Source of the DNA: Methanobacteriota archaeon
GTDB taxonomy: Archaea > Thermoplasmatota > Poseidoniia > Poseidoniales > Thalassarchaeaceae
Direction of reading: 5' to 3'
Assembly: GCA_004195615.1 (NCBI GenBank)
Contig: PSPW01000002.1
Location: 122,045-186,044 of the forward strand
Length of the DNA stretch: 64,000 nucleotides
Shown here: positions 41,085 through 50,103 of the stretch, one piece after another
Numbering within the stretch: position 1 is the first letter of the stretch
Layout of the letters: each line of letters starts with the position of its first letter
Notes under the pieces: generated by a model
Databases searched by the model: none
What the model saw: the letters and a program-made list of their open reading frames with translations, nothing else
What the model was told of the DNA's origin: nothing
Translations under genes and position numbers: made by a program

Positions 41085-42623
41085 TTGAAGAGTGAAGGAT
41101 GGACGTGCCCTCTCATGGCCGAAGATGCAGGGGGCAGGGGCATTCTTTTCCCCCTTCTACTCCTATTCCTTGTCTACTCCCTAGGTACTCCCATTTGGTT
41201 GGTGATTCTGTTCGGACTTTGGTATTCTGGATTAGTGTATGCTGAGTCTACGGGAGTTCTAGACAGATTCGATGCGACCCGGGCCCTGGGGGTAATTCTG
41301 ATGATTAGAACCAGAAGAGGGATGCGTTTGCTCGAGTTCATTTCTAAGCCTAAGAGATTCTGGCGCGGATTCGGGGAGGTCTCAATTTGGCTCTGCTTCG
41401 TTGTAATGTTCATGGTAGTTCTCTTACTGATACTGAGTGCTATCTCAGTTGCAGTTAACCCCCCAGATGACCCTCTGCCTGCAAGTGATCTTCTTCTGAT
41501 TCCGGGGGTTACTAGTTTCGTTCCATTCTGGTGGCCAGCCTTAGCGCTAATCTTGGCAATTGTTATTCACGAGTATAGCCACGGTATTCAGGCAAGAGCA
41601 CATGGAATGAGGTTACGAAGCTTTGGAGTTCTGCAATTGGGGCCATTGCCGATTGGGGCGTTCGCCGAACCTGAGGAATCTGAGATGGAGAGGGCACCTA
41701 GAAGGGACAGGTTGAGACTCTTTGCTGCAGGTCCTTCTATCAATATCTTCGCAACTTACGTTGTATTGATTCTTCTTTCTTCGGTTGCCAGTGGGATGGT
41801 TGCAGAAAACGATGGCGTTCATGCCAGGGGGATTGTGGTTGGAGGGGGGGCCGAAGAAGCCGGCCTGCTTCCGTTCGAGACGATAACACACATTGATGGG
41901 AACCAGATTGGTGAGTACTCCGATTTTTCCAGAGAAATGGGAGAAATTGTTGCTGGAGATGAAGCCGTTCTGACTGTTCTATCAAGGTACAATACTGGTG
42001 ATTCATGGACTGAAAGGACGATAGCGGTCACTATGGGTGACCGATACCAATACTACCTCGATGAGTGTGATGGTGCCCAAGAGTGCATCGAAGATACAAA
42101 AGTGTTGCTAAATTTATGGGGAATTGAACCTGGAGATGCATTTCTAGGAGTCTCTGGCCTAATGTCTTCAACTGGTGGGGTAGATGCTTATGCAAATATT
42201 GTTGAGGGAGAGTATTCGGCATACGGAACAGCATTAGTGACTGCAATTCGTCCTCTACTGATGCTTAATGTCCCGATTGCAAACGAGGGCCAGACTATGA
42301 TTCTGGAGGAGAGAGAGATGCTAATGGCTGGAGATGGGCCAATTGTATCCATTCTGGGAACCGATGGGATGTTGATGCTGTTCGACTTTCTCTTCTGGCT
42401 AGTCTGGATTAACTTCCTACTAGGGTTCGCCAATCTGATTCCGATGATCCCCTTCGATGGTGGCCATCTAGTTAGGGATGGTATTCACTCCTTCCTAAGG
42501 AGAGTTAGCAAGAAGACTCACCCCCTGCGCATAGAGATATTGTCTAACAGAATTAGCAACATTAGCAGTATCTTCATTCTTCTAGTGCTATTAATCCCGG
42601 TAATAATTCCGTGGATTCTCTAG
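41085..42623 (+). CDS. M50 site-2-type intramembrane metalloprotease with PDZ domain
   Basis: ILAIVIHEYSHGIQARAHGMRL, PDZ-like RGIVVGGGAEEAGLLPFETITHIDG, NLIPMIPFDGGHLVRDG. Confidence 0.92.
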   Translation: MKSEGWTCPLMAEDAGGRGILFPLLLLFLVYSLGTPIWLVILFGLWYSGLVYAESTGVLDRFDATRALGVILMIRTRRGMRLLEFISKPKRFWRGFGEVSIWLCFVVMFMVVLLLILSAISVAVNPPDDPLPASDLLLIPGVTSFVPFWWPALALILAIVIHEYSHGIQARAHGMRLRSFGVLQLGPLPIGAFAEPEESEMERAPRRDRLRLFAAGPSINIFATYVVLILLSSVASGMVAENDGVHARGIVVGGGAEEAGLLPFETITHIDGNQIGEYSDFSREMGEIVAGDEAVLTVLSRYNTGDSWTERTIAVTMGDRYQYYLDECDGAQECIEDTKVLLNLWGIEPGDAFLGVSGLMSSTGGVDAYANIVEGEYSAYGTALVTAIRPLLMLNVPIANEGQTMILEEREMLMAGDGPIVSILGTDGMLMLFDFLFWLVWINFLLGFANLIPMIPFDGGHLVRDGIHSFLRRVSKKTHPLRIEILSNRISNISSIFILLVLLIPVIIPWIL

Positions 42624-43322
42624 TCACTCTTCTTCATCGATCTTCCTGGGCTCGTGTACCTCTCGGAAGACTACTCGAGCCACACCGACATTCTCCCTCA
42701 GGGTAGTGACCAGCGAGAACTTAGTGAATGCCCAGTTCTGATCATATGCCATCTCCTCAGGGAGTGTCATAGTTAGGTCGTCTCCATCGAACTCGATTTC
42801 GAAGTCATCTCGGCCAGTGTTCATCTTCATTAGCGTCTGGATCTTTTCGTTCCTGTCCTCCACGACCTTGACAATCTGGTAGCTATATCTCAGAGTGACG
42901 CCTGCAAGTGGATGATTGTAGTCTATCCTCGCTCTACCGGCACTCATGAACTGGAGGATTCCATTTCTACCTCCGATCTCAACTGGAGCACCAATTGCAA
43001 GTGTGTTCTGATCCCTAACGCTGCGAAGGAGAACGTTCTGTGATATTGTCTCAATCTTGTTCTGATCCCTCTCTCCATAAGCGTCTTCAGGCTCAATGTC
43101 GAACTCGTACTCCTTTCCAGCCTCGGCTTCAGCTAAGTGTGCCTCGAAACCGGGAATCAAACGTCCATCCCCAATAGTGGTAATCATCGGCGAGTACTCT
43201 CTGTTCTCGTCATGAAAATCTTGCTCCTTAGCAATCTCCTCCCTAGTTGTCTCGATTAGCTTGTCATTGCTAGCATTGTACAAATCATAGTCGATATGAA
43301 CGATTGAGCCATTATCCATCAT
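42624..43322 (-). CDS. FKBP-type (SlyD-like) peptidyl-prolyl isomerase
   Basis: GDGRLIPGFEAHLAEAEAGKEYEFDIEPEDAYGERDQ, MSAGRARIDYNHPLAGVTLRY. Confidence 0.92.
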   Translation of the reverse strand: MMDNGSIVHIDYDLYNASNDKLIETTREEIAKEQDFHDENREYSPMITTIGDGRLIPGFEAHLAEAEAGKEYEFDIEPEDAYGERDQNKIETISQNVLLRSVRDQNTLAIGAPVEIGGRNGILQFMSAGRARIDYNHPLAGVTLRYSYQIVKVVEDRNEKIQTLMKMNTGRDDFEIEFDGDDLTMTLPEEMAYDQNWAFTKFSLVTTLRENVGVARVVFREVHEPRKIDEEE

Positions 43323-43562
43323 AGCACCTCAGGAGCATCGCGACCGGCTCCCCCTTTTTCATTCAAACGGTGAGGGGAGGACTCAATCATCATCAATGTC
43401 GAATTCTCCGAATTCATCTTCCGATCTTCCAATTTGAGAAGAAATTTCAGAGTGAGTCCATGATGCCCCAAGAGCGACTGCGAATATTCCAATTACTGCT
43501 AACACGCAGTCAATTGACCATGGAGGCAATTTGATTTCAAATGACTCATGGATAAATTTTGA

Positions 43563-45929
43563 TTACTCATCCTCCGAGAAATCACTAGCGCTTCTTGTAA
43601 TGGATGCGAGGGCGATCCCAAGCACGACCAGCAGCCACCCAGCCCAGACCAAGTGACTACCTGGGAGATGGTGGACAGTCACCCTGACCTCGCTCACCTG
43701 ATCGGTCTGACCCAGAATCATCGAGGACAGCAGCTCGTTCGACTGCAGTAGGTCTAGGATGATGATCGTGTCCCCGGTCATCCCAGACAGTCTATCCACC
43801 TCTGACCTCGCGGAAACCGCACCGGAGGGCGAGTCGAAACGGAGCATACCAGGTGTGATCGTCCCCATCATCTCCCCCCCGTCCCTTGCCTCTATCACCA
43901 CTCCCACGTAGCCGTCCCCTATGCCGTAACCGTACCCATCGTCATCGGAGGAGACAATCTCGACCCCGGTGAACACGAGCTCTATCCCCTGGTGCTCAGT
44001 GGGGACGTCCCTCTCCAGGGTGACGAAGTGGGACGGGTCGGTTCTGTCTACCAGAGTGGTCGTGAGGACGTGCCCTACCAGGAGGAGAAGAATTCCTGCA
44101 TGGGCCATGTGGGTGCCCAGGGCCCTGACTCGAGCGGCATTGGGACCCATGCCGCCCCTCAGCAGCTCCGGCAGGTTCTCCCTCGAGCTCCTCCAGAGCT
44201 TCAGGAGGGTTGGGGGGATCGCGAATGCGATCCAAGTGAGGACGAACATGGACAAGTCGCCCCTGGAAATGCTATCGGTGATCGGTTGGTCCTGGTTGCC
44301 GGGGAGGTCGAAGTTGCCCGAGTACGCGGCAAGAAGTACTGATAGCGCTGCGGTGGCCAACAGGGCCATTGCCCCTACTCTGCCGCTGATTCCATCTCCC
44401 CACGCGTACAGGGCCAGTCCGATTGCCAGCAACGAGATCAGCGGGGCACCGTAGTACTCGTGAGCGGCTATGTTAGTGCCTTCTATCTCGACTGTCAGGA
44501 GGACCCATGTGAGCATGAGGAAGGCCATTGAGAGGTGCCACGGGAAGGATCGGACGCGGCTCGCCCTCTGCTTGGGGTCGAACATCGCACCGGTTATCCA
44601 GGATATGTCATCCTTCTCGTCCTCAGGGAGTATCCAGACTAGGAGGAACGGGGCGATTCCAGCCAGTGACTGGTACCACTCCGAGACCCATCCCCAGCTT
44701 GAGAAGAGCATGAGCAGCACTCCCATAGCGACCCAGTGGACCGGGGGGTCGTCGCGGTCCCCGAGGACCAGGAGGAGGAGTATGGCGAGCCCGAAGAACA
44801 TGATCGCCGAGGAGCCTATCCACAGCCCCACGGCAGCGAAGTAGGCGAGAAGCGAAACGGCTAGGGGTCTGTTGGATTCCAGCAGTGACTGCGCCCCCCT
44901 CTCAGCTACCTCGGTTCTCTGTTCCCTGAGGACGTGGACGACTGACAGGCACAGGAGGCCAACGACTGAGAGGAGATAGATCAGGACCTCTAGCCCAACA
45001 GCGCTGAAGTCGATGATCTCGACGACCCGTACGTATGGGTCTCGGGGGAGTTCGTTCTCCCCATCGCCAACGAAGGCGTGGACCGACGCCCATACTCCAT
45101 TGGCCCTGGTAACCAGGGTCGCATGCATGACCAGGGCCCCGCACAAGAGACCCAGTGCGGGAGTGTAAGAGAATGGTCTGGATGCATGGCTCCTAGCCCT
45201 GGCATGCAGAATAGCGAGGAGCGCTAGCCACGGCAGCAGGGAGCCAGTCTCGACGGGGTCCCATGCCCAGTAGCCACCCCAGTCCAGAACGGTGTAGGCC
45301 CAAAGTCCCCCGAGGCCGATACCCACGGTGCCTGCCAGGAACGAGTACCGGGCCCACCTGACCATCGAGGCGTGCGTCTCCTCCGATGGACTGGACCTGA
45401 TTAGCCCGGACAGGGCGATGCTGGCAGTTGCTAGGCACAGCGAGTAGTAGACGAAAACAACAGGTGGATGGATCACCATCAGGTCTGTCTGGAGAAGTGG
45501 GCTGATCTCACCGACCGAGCCGGGATAAGCGGGAGAGAAAGGCCGGAGGGCCGCTGAGATCAGGAGGAGGAGTGCGGTCCATGAGTGCATGACTCTGATT
45601 GTCGTGGTGTCTACCCTGTCGTCCCTTGACATCACCCACGTAATGATCCCCATTATCGAGGCCCACATCAGCAGGGGCCCGGATCTGCTCCCCCACACGG
45701 CAGAAATCCGGTAGAGGAGTGGGAGTCCTTCTCCCACGTATCGAGACACGAGGTCGAGAGTCGTTGCCTCAATCAGGAATGCCGAGATCAGGAGTAGGAA
45801 GGGGGCCGATTGTGCTACCATTGACGTTGTACTGACGAAGGGTTCGGCACTAGCCTCGGGGCGAAAGACGAGGTAGGCGCTCACGAGCAGGGCTAGGAAG
45901 ATGAGGGTGTATCCGAGAAAGGTGAGCAT
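43563..45929 (-). CDS. ccmF: CcmF/CcsA-family cytochrome c biogenesis protein (heme lyase-like)
   Basis: Tryptophan-rich WWD-type motif WAYTVLDWGGYWAWDPVETGSLLPWLALLAILHA; IHPPVVFVYYS; many TMs. Confidence 0.92.
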   Translation of the reverse strand: MLTFLGYTLIFLALLVSAYLVFRPEASAEPFVSTTSMVAQSAPFLLLISAFLIEATTLDLVSRYVGEGLPLLYRISAVWGSRSGPLLMWASIMGIITWVMSRDDRVDTTTIRVMHSWTALLLLISAALRPFSPAYPGSVGEISPLLQTDLMVIHPPVVFVYYSLCLATASIALSGLIRSSPSEETHASMVRWARYSFLAGTVGIGLGGLWAYTVLDWGGYWAWDPVETGSLLPWLALLAILHARARSHASRPFSYTPALGLLCGALVMHATLVTRANGVWASVHAFVGDGENELPRDPYVRVVEIIDFSAVGLEVLIYLLSVVGLLCLSVVHVLREQRTEVAERGAQSLLESNRPLAVSLLAYFAAVGLWIGSSAIMFFGLAILLLLVLGDRDDPPVHWVAMGVLLMLFSSWGWVSEWYQSLAGIAPFLLVWILPEDEKDDISWITGAMFDPKQRASRVRSFPWHLSMAFLMLTWVLLTVEIEGTNIAAHEYYGAPLISLLAIGLALYAWGDGISGRVGAMALLATAALSVLLAAYSGNFDLPGNQDQPITDSISRGDLSMFVLTWIAFAIPPTLLKLWRSSRENLPELLRGGMGPNAARVRALGTHMAHAGILLLLVGHVLTTTLVDRTDPSHFVTLERDVPTEHQGIELVFTGVEIVSSDDDGYGYGIGDGYVGVVIEARDGGEMMGTITPGMLRFDSPSGAVSARSEVDRLSGMTGDTIIILDLLQSNELLSSMILGQTDQVSEVRVTVHHLPGSHLVWAGWLLVVLGIALASITRSASDFSEDE

Positions 45930-45932
45930 TGT

Positions 45933-47177
45933 TCACCATCCGTAATATTTCGCCCGGCTGTACCCGAATGCCAGCATCGCTGGGACGATCCTCTTGAAGT
46001 ATAGTCCAGGCCTTCTCAGCAGTAGCCTGAATCCGACCATTGCCTTCCCCGTTGCTCCCATGTCGGACATCTCGTCTGGGAAGCAGGTCGCCATCACGGA
46101 CATCTCATCGTCGGACAGCTCGAAGAGCGCGGTCTTCCCCCTCAGGATCTTGCCATAGGGTGGGAACTCCGCCTTCCACAGTCTGGTGTACTCAGACAAT
46201 CTCTCCGAACTGAGGTTCCCCTCCGAGATAGCCTTGGCAGCAGTCTGAGCTGCGAAAACGGCTGATTTCAGTGCGAGGTGTGAGCCGCCCTCGAAGAGAG
46301 GGGAAGTGAATCCCGCAGCGTCACCGACTAGCATGAGTCCATCGTGGTGGGTACAATCGAAGGGGCCCGAGATGGGTATGGTCCCGCCGAAAGCCGGACT
46401 ACCCTTCCCCTTCCAAGGGGGGAGGACCTGCTCCAAGCCGGAGAAGTGAGTGTCGGTGATGAATTCGTCCAACGCCTTCTTGGTCCTCGGTTTGTCCTCG
46501 GTCACTAGACCTACGTTCGCCCTCCCGTCGCACTTGGGAATCATCCAGAGGTACCCCTTCTCGGCATATTTAGGCCAGATGTAGAAGTCCAAGTACCCAT
46601 CATTAGGGACATCCAGCAGTTCGTACTGCATCCCTGCGACGACCTTGCCCTTTGAATTCAATGGGGAGTCGCCATCGGGCTTCACCAAACGGGAGCAGAC
46701 AGCAGCCACACCTGAGGCATCGATCACGATCTTGGCTCTGATGGGGAACTGGTCTCCCTTACCATCACAAATCCAACCTCCGAAGGAGTCGCCTTCCATC
46801 CTCTCCATCGAGAGCAGTTTGTGACGAAGGTGGAGGCTTGCTCCTGCGGCAACTGCCTCATCGGCGATCCACCTCTCGAACAGATGCTTCTCTAGGACGT
46901 ACCCCTCCTCTGTAAGGCACTTATCAGTGCCATCGGGGAAGATTACCCGTATCCCCTTGACTCTCTTGCTAATCACTTCCTCAGGGAGAGTCAGGTTGAG
47001 GTTCTGGCAGGCTATCTCGGAGATACACTCCCCACAGTGAACCGGGGTTCCGATCTCCGGATGATCTTCTATCAGGATAGTTGAGAGACCCTGCCTAGAG
47101 CATTGGAGAGCAGCGTTACCACCGCCCGGACCAGCGCCCACAACAAGGACGTCACAGACAGTTCCTACCTCGTCCAC
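45933..47177 (-). CDS. Geranylgeranyl reductase family FAD-dependent oxidoreductase
   Basis: DVLVVGAGPGGGNAALQCSRQGLSTILIED, CGECIS, GLMLVGDAAGFTSPLFEGGSHLALKSA. Confidence 0.92.
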   Translation of the reverse strand: MDEVGTVCDVLVVGAGPGGGNAALQCSRQGLSTILIEDHPEIGTPVHCGECISEIACQNLNLTLPEEVISKRVKGIRVIFPDGTDKCLTEEGYVLEKHLFERWIADEAVAAGASLHLRHKLLSMERMEGDSFGGWICDGKGDQFPIRAKIVIDASGVAAVCSRLVKPDGDSPLNSKGKVVAGMQYELLDVPNDGYLDFYIWPKYAEKGYLWMIPKCDGRANVGLVTEDKPRTKKALDEFITDTHFSGLEQVLPPWKGKGSPAFGGTIPISGPFDCTHHDGLMLVGDAAGFTSPLFEGGSHLALKSAVFAAQTAAKAISEGNLSSERLSEYTRLWKAEFPPYGKILRGKTALFELSDDEMSVMATCFPDEMSDMGATGKAMVGFRLLLRRPGLYFKRIVPAMLAFGYSRAKYYGW

Positions 47178-47246
47178 GGATTATCGGTAGAGCACCCATC
47201 AAAGAATCCGTCGGTTTGCAGTACCTCCTAGGAAGCGAACCTTCTC

Positions 47247-49136
47247 ATGTCAGGAGCATCACGAATCGCCATGGGTTGGAGGAGTCTCGAGGAGTTCATC
47301 AGAGCCCTAGAGGTGAGGGGCGAGTTACTCAGGGTTAGCCATCCAGTTGACGTGAGGTTTGAGGCTGGGTGCATTGCAGACCGACTAGTCAAGAAGGGGG
47401 GGCCTGCAGTGGTCTTCGATCAACCAAGACTCGAGGATGGGAGAATAAGCAGATTCCCCCTTGCGATGAACCTCTTTGGTACAAGAGAGAGAACGAACCT
47501 CGCGTTGGGGGTGGATGAGCCAAGTGATATTGGAGAAATGATGGTCGGATTGATGAAGCCAGACATAGGGGCCATCCTAAAGAGACCCTGGACGGGAATT
47601 CACTTACTCAGACAAGGGATTTCAATGGCTCCCAAGAGGGTCTCGAGAGGGAAGTGCCAGCAAGTCAGTATCGATGATCCAGATGTGACCAAACTGCCCA
47701 TACCCATCACCTGGCCTCATGATGGTGGTCCGTTCATGACACTACCACTAGTTGTAACCGCCGATCCGGAGACTGGAACCCATAACATGGGGATGTACAG
47801 GAGTCAGGTCTTCGGACCCAAGGAAGTTGGACTTCACTGGCAGAAGCACAAGCATGGGGCAGACCATGCAGACTCCTCTGAAGGGAGGATGCCGGTGGCG
47901 ATTTGTCTCGGAGGGCCTCCCCAGGTAATATTCAGCTCAATCTCCCCACTACCAGATAATCTCTCAGAGTACGAATTTGCGGGTCTTCTCAGTGGAAGGA
48001 GGTTGAGAATCACGAAATGTCAGACGAATGAACTGTGGGTACCCGCGGACTGCGACTTCGTAATCGAAGGGTACACAATCCCAGGTGAGACTAGGATGGA
48101 GGGGCCATTCGGTGATCACTTCGGACACTACTCGCTGGAAGACGAGTATCCTGTAATGCACGTAACTGCAATCACCCACAAAAAGGACCCGACAGTACCG
48201 ATGACTATCGTAGGAGTCCCACCCATGGAAGACGGTTTTCTCGGTGAGGCGATTGGGGATGCCTTGTTGCCCGTTCTGAAGTTCCAGCACCGGGATATTG
48301 TTGATGCATTCCTACCGTTGGAGACGGGTTTTCACAACCTAGCGATTGTTTCCTCCAAGCAGAGGTTCCCTCGCCAGGCTAGGAAGACTGCTTTGGGTCT
48401 ACTGGGTGCTGGCCAGATGATGTTCCTCAAGGTGGTGGTGGTTGTGGACGAGAATCATACTGTAAAGGATCTCGACTCACTTCTTGACGCTCTGGAGAAC
48501 AGAGTCAGCATCCCCGATGATCTTGTGACTCTGAAGGGGATGGTGGCTGACTCATTGGCGCACACTTCCCCGTGGGAGAACATTCACGACAAACTGATAA
48601 TCGATGCGACAACACCTGTCGAGGGAGACCCGATAGAAAATACCGATTTGGGTCCTGTGAGCAATTCACTGGTCATTTCGGCATCGGCCATTGATGGGGT
48701 CACTCAAGCCAGAATGCTACGCCCCTCGATGATGGTGATCACTACTGAGATTGAAGGAGGTCCGAAGCCGGAGGAGAGCATGGAGGATGCCAACGAGCAT
48801 TTGGCAAGCCTCCAGAGAGAGAGGTTTGCTTCCATCAGGGATTCGATTTGGAGATTGGGGGCATCCAAGGGACTGAAGTGGTTGTTCATCACCGACTCGG
48901 ATGTGGACTTGGAGAGCGAAGATTGGAGGAGGAGGCTGCTATGGCAGCTATTCTGCAGGTTCGATGTCGGAAGGGACCTGCACTTCGATGAGGCGGGGAC
49001 GAGGGTTGCTTGGGATGCGACTGCTCCGATCCCATCGGAAGCCGGTCCATTGCCAGTTCGTAGATGGCCTGCAGTCACACTGCACGACCCTGATCTCGTT
49101 CAGAAGATTGACTCATGGCTCTCAAAGAGGTTGTAA
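47247..49136 (+). CDS. UbiD family decarboxylase
   Basis: SLEEFIRALEVRGELLRV, KLPIPITWPHDGGPFMTLPLVVT, GPFGDHFGHYSLEDEYPVMHVTAITHKKDP. Confidence 0.93.
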   Translation: MSGASRIAMGWRSLEEFIRALEVRGELLRVSHPVDVRFEAGCIADRLVKKGGPAVVFDQPRLEDGRISRFPLAMNLFGTRERTNLALGVDEPSDIGEMMVGLMKPDIGAILKRPWTGIHLLRQGISMAPKRVSRGKCQQVSIDDPDVTKLPIPITWPHDGGPFMTLPLVVTADPETGTHNMGMYRSQVFGPKEVGLHWQKHKHGADHADSSEGRMPVAICLGGPPQVIFSSISPLPDNLSEYEFAGLLSGRRLRITKCQTNELWVPADCDFVIEGYTIPGETRMEGPFGDHFGHYSLEDEYPVMHVTAITHKKDPTVPMTIVGVPPMEDGFLGEAIGDALLPVLKFQHRDIVDAFLPLETGFHNLAIVSSKQRFPRQARKTALGLLGAGQMMFLKVVVVVDENHTVKDLDSLLDALENRVSIPDDLVTLKGMVADSLAHTSPWENIHDKLIIDATTPVEGDPIENTDLGPVSNSLVISASAIDGVTQARMLRPSMMVITTEIEGGPKPEESMEDANEHLASLQRERFASIRDSIWRLGASKGLKWLFITDSDVDLESEDWRRRLLWQLFCRFDVGRDLHFDEAGTRVAWDATAPIPSEAGPLPVRRWPAVTLHDPDLVQKIDSWLSKRL

Positions 49137-49137
49137 T

Positions 49138-50094
49138 ATGGGTCTGAAGGAGATGCTGGAGTTCGTCAAGGTTGAACATACGCTGTTCTCACTTCCCTTC
49201 GTCCTAATCGGCTTCGTACTAGCGGACCATGAGTTCGGGAGCGAGAGAATGGACGTCTTCTGGATCATCGTGGCAGCTGTCGGTGCCAGAGGCCTTGCAA
49301 TGGCGCTGAACAGGATTATCGATCGGGAAATCGATTCTTCAAATCCCCGAACTTCCTCTAGGCACCTGCCATCGGGGACTATGTCGATTCAGACCGCATG
49401 GATTCTCTCAACAGCATTCCTGGGGATGCTATTGTTTGCTGCGTGGATGTTGAACGAGGTGGCTCTGAAGATGGCTTGGCTTCCTGTGATAGCATTCGTT
49501 ATTTACCCATATACGAAGAGGTTCTTCTGGATTTGTCACTTCTGGATAGGTTTCTGCCTGGCACTTGCTCCAGCAGGGGCCTGGGTTGCAATTGCAGCAG
49601 ATACCCATGGTTGGGCATCCATTACCGGAATGCATGATGGTCGGACTGAGTTCCTCTGGTTCCCAGAAGTATTTTTCATTTCATTGGGAGTGGCTCTCTG
49701 GATCTCTGCTTTCGATATCAACTACGCCCTAATGGACAAGGATGTGGACCGAGATCAGGGAATTCGATCGTTCCCTGCTAGTTTTGGCAATATAGCAACT
49801 AGAAATCTTAGCGTTGCTTTGACCATCGGATGGATGGTGTGCTTTCTCCTTACTGGGATGCACGAGTTCACAGAATCCAGGAGATTTCGAAACACGTTTT
49901 GGATCCTTTCTGTTGTATTCATGGCACTAGTCAACATCTTTGTGATGACCAAAGCCGCTGAATCAGCATCAGAGTCTGTCGAAGAAATGGATAGGTATCA
50001 GAAGATCCTATTCCGTTCGTCCATGCTCACTGGGTGGATTCTTCTAGCCAGCATCATGTACGTAGACTACTTCAGTGACGGGTTGTTTGATTGA
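49138..50094 (+). CDS. UbiA-family prenyltransferase
   Basis: ALNRIIDREIDSSNPRTSSRHLPSG and DINYALMDKDVDRDQGIRSFPASFG Asp-rich motifs; ATG immediately after the ubiD stop. Confidence 0.93.
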   Translation: MGLKEMLEFVKVEHTLFSLPFVLIGFVLADHEFGSERMDVFWIIVAAVGARGLAMALNRIIDREIDSSNPRTSSRHLPSGTMSIQTAWILSTAFLGMLLFAAWMLNEVALKMAWLPVIAFVIYPYTKRFFWICHFWIGFCLALAPAGAWVAIAADTHGWASITGMHDGRTEFLWFPEVFFISLGVALWISAFDINYALMDKDVDRDQGIRSFPASFGNIATRNLSVALTIGWMVCFLLTGMHEFTESRRFRNTFWILSVVFMALVNIFVMTKAAESASESVEEMDRYQKILFRSSMLTGWILLASIMYVDYFSDGLFD

Positions 50095-50103
50095 GGCGTT
50101 GGG

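Noticed and set aside
43969-45696. Multiple antisense ORFs within ccmF
   Set aside because: Consequence of high GC and few stops; Arg/Pro/Gly-rich translations with no domain, while the minus-strand ccmF frame is clearly coding.
48901-49137. N-terminal extension of the UbiA ORF
   Set aside because: Overlaps conserved UbiD C-terminus; ATG 49138 just after the ubiD stop gives a standard UbiA start.
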